Shown piece after piece: positions 1-6,654 of a stretch of 9,210 nt of DNA. Made by a program: the position numbers and the translations under genes. The stretch spans positions 1-9,210 of the forward strand of contig CAMWHN010000070.1 of the NCBI GenBank assembly GCA_947174085.1, given 5' to 3'. How positions within the stretch are numbered: the first letter of the stretch is position 1; the number at the start of each line of letters is the position of its first letter. This DNA comes from an uncultured Ruminococcus sp. GTDB lineage: Bacteria; Bacillota; Clostridia; Oscillospirales; Ruminococcaceae. Below the pieces are notes generated by a model that saw only the letters and a program-made list of their open reading frames with translations, searched no databases and had not been told where the DNA came from.

Positions 1-5
1 ATACA

Positions 6-48
6 AATGACTTTAAGAAAATCTGACAAGAATTTTCTTAAAGTCATT
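6..48 (-). terminator. Long perfect hairpin, likely terminator of the minus-strand lipoprotein gene
   Basis: A 17-base arm at 6-22 (AATGACTTTAAGAAAAT) is exactly complementary to 32-48, with a 9-base loop. It lies about 30 bases beyond the stop codon of the minus-strand gene. Read on the minus strand, the stem is followed by TTTGTAT before the window ends, so the T-tract is modest. The stem is AT-rich but long and perfect. It could also serve a convergent gene to the left of the window. Calling it a terminator is inference from position and shape. Confidence 0.6.
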
Positions 49-78
49 AAATTTGTTATTAATCACAAAAATAAATTT

Positions 79-1002
79 TTAATTTAGTGAATCTGCTGAA
101 TTTTCTAAATCTTCATCATCAGAATCAGAATTTAATTTCGGATATTCAATACCAGTTGTTACTTGAAGTGTTGTGCCGTCACTTAGAAATTGCATATTGC
201 CGTCCTGATAGGTAATATAAGTCTGAATATTACGCTTTTCAAATTCTGCAAGTGTACTGTCGGCAAGATATTCTTCTGAAGTAGAAATCACAGCATATTC
301 AGGTGTGACAGCGTCTAAAAAATTACTTAAATTTGCAATTTCTCTGCCGTGATAGGGTTCTTTTAAGAACGTACAGTCCCCAATGTCCATAATTTCCTGT
401 AAGCGTTCATACATAGCATCAGCTGTGAACAGAAAAATATTATCATGATGATACAGTTTTGTCACTAAAGAATAATTATTATCATCGCCCTCTTTGTAAG
501 AATTTGCTTGACAGGGATAAATATCAAATTCAGCGTCATCTAGTGTAATAGCAGTATCTTCTGTGATAAATTCAAAATCAAGATTTTTTTCCTGCATGGT
601 TTCAGAAAGTTTCTGAAATTCACTGCTATTATTGTGTTCATAGTCTGGAGCAAGGACATGTGCAACATCAAAATATTTAATTACTTTAGATGCACCGCCG
701 ATATGGTCTTGGTCATAATGGGTTAAAATCATATAATCTATTTTTTCTACTCCTAAAGCTGTCAAACAACGTCTTATTTTACTGCCATCGCTTTTTTCAC
801 CACAGTCAATGACAACAGTATGATTTTCTGTTTGAATGACCATGCCGTCAGCTTTGCCTAATTTCATGCAACAAAGTGTTAAGTCATAATTTTCTGTAGG
901 ATTATAATCTTTGATTGGTACAGAATTTGTTGGTGTTGTTTTTACACAGCCTGTTAATAATAATCCCAAACTGAAAGCCAATGAAATAAGAATTTTTTTC
1001 AT
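79..1002 (-). CDS. Secreted lipoprotein with ComEC-like metallo-beta-lactamase-fold hydrolase domain
   Basis: This 307-residue protein begins with a lipoprotein signal peptide: a Lys-rich start, a hydrophobic core, and the lipobox LLTGC with lipidated Cys19. It should therefore be anchored outside the membrane. The rest looks like a metallo-beta-lactamase fold of the ComEC/Rec2 C-terminal type. The metal motif THYDQDHIGG has His95, Asp97, Asp99 and His100; the middle His of the canonical HxHxDH is Asp, as is common in ComEC-like domains. Further matches are NNYSLVTKL near residue 175, LFTADAM with Asp195, and LKEPYHG with His218. The tail (about 292-305) is very acidic. Known ComEC-like domains are proposed nucleases, but the substrate here is unknown. 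The start is supported by AAAAGGAGC at 1012-1020. It is transcribed divergently from aroE and has no partner gene in view. The fold is fairly sure; the activity is not. Confidence 0.85.
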   Translation of the reverse strand: MKKILISLAFSLGLLLTGCVKTTPTNSVPIKDYNPTENYDLTLCCMKLGKADGMVIQTENHTVVIDCGEKSDGSKIRRCLTALGVEKIDYMILTHYDQDHIGGASKVIKYFDVAHVLAPDYEHNNSSEFQKLSETMQEKNLDFEFITEDTAITLDDAEFDIYPCQANSYKEGDDNNYSLVTKLYHHDNIFLFTADAMYERLQEIMDIGDCTFLKEPYHGREIANLSNFLDAVTPEYAVISTSEEYLADSTLAEFEKRNIQTYITYQDGNMQFLSDGTTLQVTTGIEYPKLNSDSDDEDLENSADSLN

Positions 1003-1036
1003 AAAAAATCAGCTCCTTTTTAAAATTTATATATTT

Positions 1037-1065
1037 AGCATAGCATATTATATTTTATTTGTCAA
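1037..1065 (-). promoter_or_regulatory. SigA-type promoter of the minus-strand lipoprotein gene
   Basis: On the minus strand, TTGACA (1065-1060) is followed after exactly 17 bases by TATGCT (1042-1037). TGC directly upstream gives an extended -10. The start site would fall near 1030, leaving a short leader before the Shine-Dalgarno at 1020-1012. A tandem TGCTA TGCTA overlaps the -10. Confidence 0.75.
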
Positions 1066-1100
1066 TACAAAATAAAAACTAAAAAATTGCAACTAACTAC

Positions 1101-1129
1101 TTGTATTTTTTTTTAAAATATGCTATGAT
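1101..1129 (+). promoter_or_regulatory. SigA-type promoter of the aroE-coaX operon
   Basis: TTGTAT (1101-1106) and TATGAT (1124-1129) are separated by 17 bases, and TGC at 1121-1123 forms an extended -10. Transcription would start near 1136, followed by GGAGG at 1149-1153 and ATG at 1161. It lies back to back with the minus-strand promoter at 1037-1065. An imperfect inverted repeat at 1125-1148 overlaps the -10 and the start site. Confidence 0.75.
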
Positions 1130-1160
1130 AAGTAAGTAATACTATCATGGAGGTTTTTAA

Positions 1161-1997
1161 ATGAAATATACATTAATAGGCTATCCGTTGGGGCATTCTA
1201 TGTCACCGTGGATTCACGAAAGATTATTTGCGTTAGCAAATCGCAAAGCAGAATATACTTTAACAGAATTTCCACCAGAACAGCTTGCGGAAATGATACC
1301 GGAATTGAAAAAATTAAAAGGCTTTAATATTACAATTCCGTATAAAACAGATATGCTTGCCTATATGCAAGAATTAGATGAAACAGCACAGAGATATTCT
1401 GCTGTGAATTGCGTTGCAACGACAAGTGACGGCAGAAGTTATGGTTATAATACAGACTGTGACGGCTTTCTAAGAAGTGTAAAAAATATGCCATTAGATG
1501 GAAAAGTGTTATTAATTGGCTGTGGTGGTGTTGGTAGAATGATGGCAACAGAAGCTGTGATTCATGGAGCTGATTTAACGATTTCAGAACCCAATCAGAA
1601 CAGAGCCAATGCTCTCAAAGAAGAATTGTGCCAAAATTATCAGAATGCTAATATTCGCATTGCACAAGCAGATAAATTAGATGAAAATTTTGATTTTATC
1701 ATGAATGCTAGTCCGGTTGGCATGTATCCGAATATCAATGCTTGTCCAGTGAGTGATAATTTAATTCAAAAATCTAGTAATATTTTTGATGTGATTTATA
1801 ACCCAACAGAAACTCTGCTCGTGAAAAAAGCAAAATCTTTTGTGAAAAAAGCAGTTGGCGGTTCAGCTATGTTAGTTTGGCAAGCTGTGAGAGCGCATGA
1901 AATTTGGGATAATAGTAGATATAATTTAGAAGATATTCAGAAATTAATTTCAGACATGGAGCAGGAAATTAATCAATTATTTCCAGTAAAGGAGTAA
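1161..1997 (+). CDS. aroE: Shikimate dehydrogenase
   Basis: The enzyme reduces 3-dehydroshikimate to shikimate with NADPH in the cytoplasmic shikimate pathway to aromatic amino acids. At 278 residues it has the usual length. The N-terminal substrate domain shows GYPLGHSMSP (residues 7-16, with the substrate-binding Ser pair), NITIPYK with catalytic Lys62, Asn83 in AVNCV, and NTDCDGF with catalytic Asp99. The Rossmann dinucleotide motif is GCGGVGRM (120-127). MNASPVGMYPN, DVIYNPTETLL and the C-terminal GGSAMLVWQA are typical of AroE rather than a quinate dehydrogenase specialist, though that substrate cannot be excluded. The start follows GGAGG with 7-base spacing. It is the first gene of the operon, and its last codons contain the Shine-Dalgarno for aroK (AAAGGAG, 1988-1994), so the two are probably translated together. 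Confidence 0.96.
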   Translation: MKYTLIGYPLGHSMSPWIHERLFALANRKAEYTLTEFPPEQLAEMIPELKKLKGFNITIPYKTDMLAYMQELDETAQRYSAVNCVATTSDGRSYGYNTDCDGFLRSVKNMPLDGKVLLIGCGGVGRMMATEAVIHGADLTISEPNQNRANALKEELCQNYQNANIRIAQADKLDENFDFIMNASPVGMYPNINACPVSDNLIQKSSNIFDVIYNPTETLLVKKAKSFVKKAVGGSAMLVWQAVRAHEIWDNSRYNLEDIQKLISDMEQEINQLFPVKE

Positions 1998-2001
1998 TCA
2001 C

Positions 2002-2502
2002 ATGACAATTTTTCTATGTGGGTTCATGGGTTGTGGAAAAAGTACAATCGGTGTGAAACTCGCACAAAAATTAAATTGCAATTTTATTGACATGGATAGT
2101 TATATAGAACAGCAAGCTAGCATGACAATTCCTGAAATTTTTGAAAAATTTGGCGAAAATTATTTTCGTGATTTAGAAACAAAAGCCGTTCAGGATTTAG
2201 CAACTCATGAGGGCGTTATTGCTTGTGGAGGTGGCGCAATGTTGCGTGAAGTAAATGCCAATATTGCCAGAAAAACAGGAGAAGTAATTTTATTAGATGT
2301 GCCATTCAGAACATGTTATTTTAGAATTGCTGATTCAGACAGACCAATTGTAAAAAAAAGTACTCGACAGCAATTACAGAAACTCTATGAAGAACGCTAT
2401 GTAATTTATAAAAAACATTGTACTAAAATAATTGACGCTTCTCACAGTGTGAATGTTACAGTACAGAATATGATAAATGTGCTAGATTTTGAGGAGAAGT
2501 AA
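2002..2502 (+). CDS. aroK: Shikimate kinase
   Basis: The product phosphorylates shikimate to shikimate 3-phosphate with ATP, the step directly after AroE. It has 166 residues, the normal size for this small P-loop kinase. Visible motifs are the Walker A GFMGCGKST (7-15), DMD (30-32) that binds Mg and shikimate, Arg56 in YFRDLE, the shikimate-binding GGG at 76-78, the lid motif SDRP with Arg114, and ERY (131-133) near the adenine site. The gene begins 4 bases after the aroE stop. Its stop overlaps the Shine-Dalgarno region of the next gene (GAGGAG at 2491-2496), so translational coupling is likely. No other aro gene lies in the window, so the rest of the pathway must be elsewhere. Confidence 0.96.
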   Translation: MTIFLCGFMGCGKSTIGVKLAQKLNCNFIDMDSYIEQQASMTIPEIFEKFGENYFRDLETKAVQDLATHEGVIACGGGAMLREVNANIARKTGEVILLDVPFRTCYFRIADSDRPIVKKSTRQQLQKLYEERYVIYKKHCTKIIDASHSVNVTVQNMINVLDFEEK

Positions 2503-2507
2503 ATTTT

Positions 2508-3656
2508 ATGATAATTTATAATGCAGAGATTTATTCTATGACAGAAGATATGCATTTCTATGGCTATGTGGAGATAAAAAACGGCAAAATTATTGCTGTA
2601 GAACAGGGCAAGCCGGAAGTTGTTACTAGTGAGGATATAAATGCTAATGGCGGTCAGCTTTTCCCAGGGTTTATTGATGCGCATACGCATTTGGGCATTA
2701 TTGAAAATGGTATTGATTTTGAGGGTGATGACTGCAACGAAATTTCAGACCCGTTCACACCACAGCTAAGAGCTATTGACGGTATTAATCCGTATGACAG
2801 ATGTTTTGAAGAAGCTCGTAAACAGGGCATTACTTCTGTAGTAGTATCTGCTGGGAGTGCAAATGCCTGTGGTGGTGAAATGTTGCTCATGAAAACTTAT
2901 GGCAGATGTGTTGACGAAATGGCAATCAAAGCTTGTGGCATGAAGTTTGCACTTGGTGAAAATCCTAAATCTACTTATAGTAGTCGTGATGAAATGCCTG
3001 TTACTAGAATGGCAACTGTAGCATTAATTCGAGAAGGTTTGCAAAAAGCAAAATTATATTCTGAACGATTACAGCGTTTTGAAGAACACCCTGACGAAGA
3101 AGAACCACCGGAATATGATGCCAAATGTGAAGCGTTATTGCCGTTACTACATGGCAATATGAAAGCACATTTTCATTGTCACAGAGCAGATGATATTTGC
3201 ACAGCAGTTAGAATTTGTAAAGAATTTGGCTTAGAATTTGTAATTATTCATGGCACTGGTGCGCATCTGTCAGCAGATTTATTTGGCGAATGGGGATTAT
3301 CTATGATTATAGGTCCTGTAATCTGTGATAGATGTAAGCCCGAAATGAAAAATTTAGAATTAGCAAATGCTAGTATTTTGCATAAAAACGGTGTGAAAAT
3401 TGCTATTTGTACAGACCACCCAGAAGTACCAATACAATATTTGCCATTGTCAGCTTCTCTTGCGGTTAAAGGCGGTTTGCCTAGAGAAATAGCACTCAAA
3501 GCATTGACTTCTGAACCGGCGGATATGTTAGGCGTAGCAGATAAAATTGGCAGAATTGCTGTTGGTTTAGATGCAGATTTAGTATTATTTAAAGACGACC
3601 CGTTAAATATCATGAATGACCCTAGTTGGGTTATGATAAACGGAAAAATTATTTGA
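2508..3656 (+). CDS. Imidazolonepropionase-like amidohydrolase of unknown substrate
   Basis: This 382-residue protein is a metal-dependent amidohydrolase (COG1228-like). It has a beta-sandwich N-terminus (about 1-50), then a TIM-barrel core with the metal motif PGFIDAHTH (His59, His61). Later come AHFHCHR (His221, His223, His225), IIHGTGAH (His248) and CTDHP with Asp303, matching the metal His residues and catalytic Asp of the superfamily. The C-terminus returns to the sandwich: GRIAVGLDADLVLF, then WVMINGKII. GMKFALGENPK (144-154) is, from memory, typical of a clostridial subgroup. No Lys at the usual carboxylated position is obvious, which suggests a mononuclear site. The start is 5 bases after the aroK stop with a strong Shine-Dalgarno. 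Its place between aroK and a fumarase subunit gives no clear pathway, and I cannot assign a substrate. Confidence 0.85.
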   Translation: MIIYNAEIYSMTEDMHFYGYVEIKNGKIIAVEQGKPEVVTSEDINANGGQLFPGFIDAHTHLGIIENGIDFEGDDCNEISDPFTPQLRAIDGINPYDRCFEEARKQGITSVVVSAGSANACGGEMLLMKTYGRCVDEMAIKACGMKFALGENPKSTYSSRDEMPVTRMATVALIREGLQKAKLYSERLQRFEEHPDEEEPPEYDAKCEALLPLLHGNMKAHFHCHRADDICTAVRICKEFGLEFVIIHGTGAHLSADLFGEWGLSMIIGPVICDRCKPEMKNLELANASILHKNGVKIAICTDHPEVPIQYLPLSASLAVKGGLPREIALKALTSEPADMLGVADKIGRIAVGLDADLVLFKDDPLNIMNDPSWVMINGKII

Positions 3657-3664
3657 TTATTTAG

Positions 3665-3671
3665 AAAAGAG
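3665..3671 (+). promoter_or_regulatory. Ribosome binding site deciding the fumarase alpha start
   Basis: AAAAGAG sits 9 bases before ATG 3681. An in-frame TTG at 3672 would lie directly against this site, too close to be used, so ATG 3681 is preferred. Confidence 0.6.
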
Positions 3672-3680
3672 TTGATAATT

Positions 3681-4523
3681 ATGCGAGAAATTACAACACA
3701 GGAAATTACTAACGCAGTGGCAAAGCTTTGCATTCAGGCAAATAAAATTCTGCCAAAAAATTTAGAAAATAAAATTTTAGAATGCGCTGAATCAGAAGAA
3801 TCACCCGTTGCAAAAGCGGTATTTGATGATTTAATTGCAAATTTGAGAGTCGCAAAAGAAGAAAATTTTCCGATTTGTCAAGATACTGGTATGACTGTTG
3901 TATTTGTAGAACTCGGGCAAGATGTGCATATCACAGGCGGAACACTTCGGGAGGCTGTCAATGCCGGTGTTGCAAAAGGCTATACAGAGGGTTATTTAAG
4001 ATGTTCTGTTGTGGGTGACCCTTTGGAACGTGTGAATACCAAAAATAATACACCGGCTGTTTTGCATTTGGAACTAGTAGAGGGCGAACAAATTAAAATT
4101 ACTGTCTGTCCCAAAGGGTTCGGCAGTGAAAATATGTCACAGCTTAAAATGATGACACCTGCTGTTAGTCATGATGATATTATTCAGTATGTGACAGATT
4201 GCATTGCAAAAGCCGGTAGCAATCCTTGTCCGCCAATTGTTGTTGGTGTTGGCATTGGCGGTAATTTTGAAGAATGTGCATTATTAGCAAAAAAAGCACT
4301 TTGTCGTGATGCAAATATTAGAAATCCAAAGCCTTTGTATGCAGAATTAGAATCTAAAATGCTGGAAAATATTAATCAATTAGGCATTGGCGCACAAGGC
4401 TTCGGCGGTACAGTAACGGCTTTATATGTCAATATTGAAGAAGGTGCAACACATATAGCTGGCTTGCCTGTTGCTGTGAATGTCGGTTGTCATGTGACAA
4501 GACATGCAGAAACCATTTTATAA
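3681..4523 (+). CDS. Class I fumarate hydratase / L(+)-tartrate dehydratase, alpha subunit
   Basis: This 280-residue protein matches the N-terminal (alpha) half of oxygen-sensitive [4Fe-4S] class I hydro-lyases, which interconvert fumarate and malate or dehydrate tartrate. The three expected cluster cysteines are visible: Cys66 in PICQDTGM, Cys183 in NPCPPIVVGVGIGG, and Cys270 in NVGCHVTRHAE. KGFGSEN (145-151) is another family signature. The length suits a stand-alone alpha subunit. In this family a beta subunit of roughly 180-200 residues completes the active site and is normally encoded next door. Here the next gene is coaX and the previous one is the amidohydrolase, so beta must lie elsewhere. 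The gene starts 24 bases after the amidohydrolase, in the same operon. Fumarase is more likely than tartrate dehydratase, but sequence alone does not separate them. Confidence 0.9.
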   Translation: MREITTQEITNAVAKLCIQANKILPKNLENKILECAESEESPVAKAVFDDLIANLRVAKEENFPICQDTGMTVVFVELGQDVHITGGTLREAVNAGVAKGYTEGYLRCSVVGDPLERVNTKNNTPAVLHLELVEGEQIKITVCPKGFGSENMSQLKMMTPAVSHDDIIQYVTDCIAKAGSNPCPPIVVGVGIGGNFEECALLAKKALCRDANIRNPKPLYAELESKMLENINQLGIGAQGFGGTVTALYVNIEEGATHIAGLPVAVNVGCHVTRHAETIL

Positions 4524-4539
4524 AAGCAGGTGAAAATTT

Positions 4540-5310
4540 ATGCTATTAGCAATTGATGTTGGCAATACGAATATTGTATTAGGCTGTTTTGATAATAATA
4601 AAATAGTTTTTCGTGAAAGATTATCTACTAATCAACAGGCAACGGCTTTAGAATATGCTTCTGGAATTAAAACAGCTCTAGATATGCATAATATTAATAA
4701 AAATCTAATTGATGATGCTATTATTTCGTCTGTAGTCCCTTCTGTGACGGCAACTCTAAAAGAAGCCGTTGAAAAATATACTGGTAAGCATGTCATGATT
4801 ATCAAATCTGGAATCAAAACAGGATTAAGCATTGTAATAGACAATCCGGCACAATTGGGAAGTGATTTAGTCGTAGACGCTGTTGCAGGATTACAGGAAT
4901 ATCCAGTGCCTATGATTATTATTGACATGGGAACAGCTACAACTTTGTCAGTAATTAATCATAAAAAGCAATATATCGGCGGTGTTATCATGACAGGTAT
5001 GTCTGTTTCAACAGATGCGCTTGTGAATCGTACATCACAGCTCCCGAAAATTAGCTTTGAACCGCCTAAAAAAATTATTGGCAGTAATACTGTTGAATGT
5101 ATGAAAAGCGGTATCATGTACGGTACGGCTTGCGCTTTAGACGGCATGATTTCCAGAATCGAACAGGAATTAAATGCCTCTTGTACAGTCATTGCAACAG
5201 GAGGTTTAGCAAGTTTAATTGTTCCGTTATGTCAGAAAGAAATTATTTTAGATGATGATTTATTATTAAAAGGCTTATATTATATTTACCAGAAAAATAA
5301 AAATCAATAA
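4540..5310 (+). CDS. coaX: Type III pantothenate kinase
   Basis: The enzyme phosphorylates pantothenate with ATP, the first step of CoA synthesis. Type III enzymes belong to the acetate kinase/Hsp70 (ASKHA) fold and are not feedback-inhibited by CoA. At 256 residues the length is typical. Motifs are the phosphate-binding LAIDVGNTN (3-11, catalytic Asp6), AQLGSDLVVDAVAG (104-117), IIDMGTATTLS (127-137, Asp129), GGVIMTGM, and ATGGLAS (219-225). The family pattern GxDR reads GSDL here, with Leu110 where many members have Arg; I recall this variant from other clostridial CoaX proteins. A good Shine-Dalgarno (GCAGGTGA, 4526-4533) and a 16-base gap place it last in the aroE operon, and an intrinsic terminator follows. 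Cofactors usually include a monovalent cation. Confidence 0.95.
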   Translation: MLLAIDVGNTNIVLGCFDNNKIVFRERLSTNQQATALEYASGIKTALDMHNINKNLIDDAIISSVVPSVTATLKEAVEKYTGKHVMIIKSGIKTGLSIVIDNPAQLGSDLVVDAVAGLQEYPVPMIIIDMGTATTLSVINHKKQYIGGVIMTGMSVSTDALVNRTSQLPKISFEPPKKIIGSNTVECMKSGIMYGTACALDGMISRIEQELNASCTVIATGGLASLIVPLCQKEIILDDDLLLKGLYYIYQKNKNQ

Positions 5311-5326
5311 ATATTTGATAAATAGG

Positions 5327-5350
5327 AAAGGGCTGAAAATCAGCCCTTTT
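5327..5350 (+). terminator. Intrinsic terminator of the aroE-coaX operon
   Basis: AAAGGGCTGA (5327-5336) pairs perfectly with TCAGCCCTTT (5340-5349) around an AAA loop, followed by TTTTGTTG. It sits 16 bases after the coaX stop. The ten-pair stem with a GGGC core is a textbook Rho-independent terminator. Confidence 0.92.
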
Positions 5351-5424
5351 GTTGCATTGGCTTACAGAATATTAAATTTTGCCATAAATTTTGTGATAAA
5401 ATCTAGAAAATTTTAATTCTCCTC

Positions 5425-5453
5425 TTGCAAGTTTTTAAAAAAAGTGCTATACT
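5425..5453 (+). promoter_or_regulatory. SigA-type promoter of the two-GTPase unit
   Basis: TTGCAA (5425-5430) and TATACT (5448-5453) are separated by 17 bases. TGC directly before the -10 gives an extended -10. Transcription would begin near 5460. No Zur-like palindrome is recognisable around it. Confidence 0.8.
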
Positions 5454-5463
5454 AATAAATAAG

Positions 5464-5477
5464 ACAGCTCCGGCTGT
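5464..5477 (+). promoter_or_regulatory. 5'-terminal mRNA hairpin with a UNCG-type loop
   Basis: ACAGC (5464-5468) pairs with GCTGT (5473-5477) around TCCG, forming a C(UCCG)G tetraloop, a member of the very stable UNCG class. It would lie at or within a few bases of the predicted 5' end of the transcript, upstream of the purine-rich ribosome binding region at 5485-5496. A role in mRNA stability is inference. Confidence 0.45.
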
Positions 5478-5506
5478 AAATTTTGAGAGAAAGAAGTGTG
5501 TAATGC

Positions 5507-6643
5507 ATGACAAAAATTACTATCTTTTCAGGGTTTCTGGGTGCAGGAAAAACAACTTTGATTAAAAAGCTGATTGCAGAAGCTTACCAGAATGAAAAGC
5601 TTGTTTTGATTGAAAACGAATTTGGACAAATTGGCATTGATGGCGGTTTCTTGCAAGATGCCGGTGTGGAAATTACAGAAATGAACTCCGGTTGTATCTG
5701 CTGTTCGTTAGTAGGCGATTTTGGAGAGGCTTTGCAGAAAGTACTTGACCAGTATCACCCTGACAGAATTTTAATTGAACCGTCCGGCGTTGGCAAGCTG
5801 AGTGATGTGATTCGGGCTGTTCAAAATTTAGAAATGCATGATGTAGAGCTTGATGGCTTTACAACTGTAGTAGATGCAAAAAAATGCAAGATGTATCAGA
5901 AAAATTTCGGTGAATTTTTTGATAATCAAATTACCTATGCAAGTTGCTTAATTTTAAGTCACACACAGGGCTTACAACAAGACAAGCTAGATGACTGTGT
6001 AAAGCGTTTGCGTGACAAAAATCCAACTGCTCCGATTGTAACAACTGATTGGGATAAACTCACAGGCGCACAGCTGACAGAAGCTATGACACAAAAAAAT
6101 ACACTTGATGATGAATTAAAATCTTTACTGGAAGAAGAAACGCATCATGAACATCATCATCATGACCACGAAGAACATGAACATCATCATCATGACCATG
6201 AAGAACATGAACATCATCATCATGACCATGAAGAACATGAAAACTGCTGTCATGAACATCATCACGACCATGAAGAACATGAAGACTGTTGTCATGAACA
6301 TCACCATCACGACCATGAGGAACATGAGCATTGTTGTCATGAACATCATCACCATCATCACGCTGACGAAGTGTTTACAAGTTGGGGAACAGAAACGGCT
6401 AGACAATACACAGTAGAAGAAATTCAATCTGCTTTAGAAGCTTTAGAAGATTCTGAAACTTATGGCATGATTCTTCGTGCGAAGGGTATTGTTGCCGGTA
6501 CAGATGGGCAATGGATTCATTATGATTATGTGCCGAATGCTCCAGATGTTCGCCATGGAAGCCCTGCCACAACTGGTAGACTTTGTGTCATTGGTTCTAA
6601 AATTAACGAATCTGCAATTGCAAAATTATTCCATGCAGAATAA
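5507..6643 (+). CDS. CobW/COG0523-family GTPase with a long His/Cys-rich metal-binding repeat
   Basis: This 378-residue P-loop GTPase belongs to the COG0523 (CobW/ZNG1) group, whose members deliver metals to client proteins. Motifs are the Walker A GFLGAGKTT (9-17), ENEFG (37-41), the metal-binding CICC (Cys63, Cys65, Cys66) and IEPSGVG (90-96). The usual G4 motif NKxD appears as SHTQ (151-154), so guanine recognition may differ. Residues 213-286 are a low-complexity insert of His, Glu, Asp and paired Cys made from tandem repeats. It precedes the CobW C-terminal domain (about 300-376), which contains ILRAKGIV, WIHYDYVP and TGRLCVIGSKIN. The insert probably stores or captures metal, most plausibly zinc; nickel or cobalt cannot be excluded. 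ATG 5507 is chosen because its frame encodes the P-loop; the nearby ATG 5503 is out of frame. A second, fused CobW-like gene follows on the same strand. Confidence 0.92.
   Translation: MTKITIFSGFLGAGKTTLIKKLIAEAYQNEKLVLIENEFGQIGIDGGFLQDAGVEITEMNSGCICCSLVGDFGEALQKVLDQYHPDRILIEPSGVGKLSDVIRAVQNLEMHDVELDGFTTVVDAKKCKMYQKNFGEFFDNQITYASCLILSHTQGLQQDKLDDCVKRLRDKNPTAPIVTTDWDKLTGAQLTEAMTQKNTLDDELKSLLEEETHHEHHHHDHEEHEHHHHDHEEHEHHHHDHEEHENCCHEHHHDHEEHEDCCHEHHHHDHEEHEHCCHEHHHHHHADEVFTSWGTETARQYTVEEIQSALEALEDSETYGMILRAKGIVAGTDGQWIHYDYVPNAPDVRHGSPATTGRLCVIGSKINESAIAKLFHAE
6151..6364 (+). repeat. Tandem coding repeats in the His-rich region
   Basis: Three consecutive 30-base units (6151-6180, 6181-6210, 6211-6240) are identical except for one base in the first (CAC versus CAT). 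Each encodes ten residues rich in His with Asp and Glu. Longer units follow: 42 bases (6242-6283), 45 bases (6284-6328) and a partial one to about 6364. These carry an added Cys-Cys-His-Glu block. The near-identity of the 30-base units suggests recent expansion by slippage or unequal recombination. Confidence 0.9.
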
Positions 6644-6654
6644 TTCTGTTATTC

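Noticed and set aside
3672..3680. Upstream TTG start for the fumarase alpha gene
   Set aside because: It lies directly against the ribosome binding site; ATG 3681 has proper spacing.
3248..3733. 161-codon open frame on the minus strand opposite the amidohydrolase and fumarase genes
   Set aside because: It lies antisense to two well-supported genes, has no recognisable family features, and shows no ribosome binding site.
5351..5424. Small gene or Zur operator upstream of the CobW promoter
   Set aside because: No reading frame with a ribosome binding site and no Zur-like palindrome is visible; the stretch is plain AT-rich spacer.
6151..6364. Tandem repeats as a possible CRISPR array
   Set aside because: The units abut without spacers, stay in frame, and encode a metal-binding segment within an intact GTPase gene.
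6125..6427. Open frames on both strands through the His-rich region, Met-rich and repetitive
   Set aside because: They are other-frame readings of the CAT-rich coding repeats. They lack ribosome binding sites and any coherent protein character.
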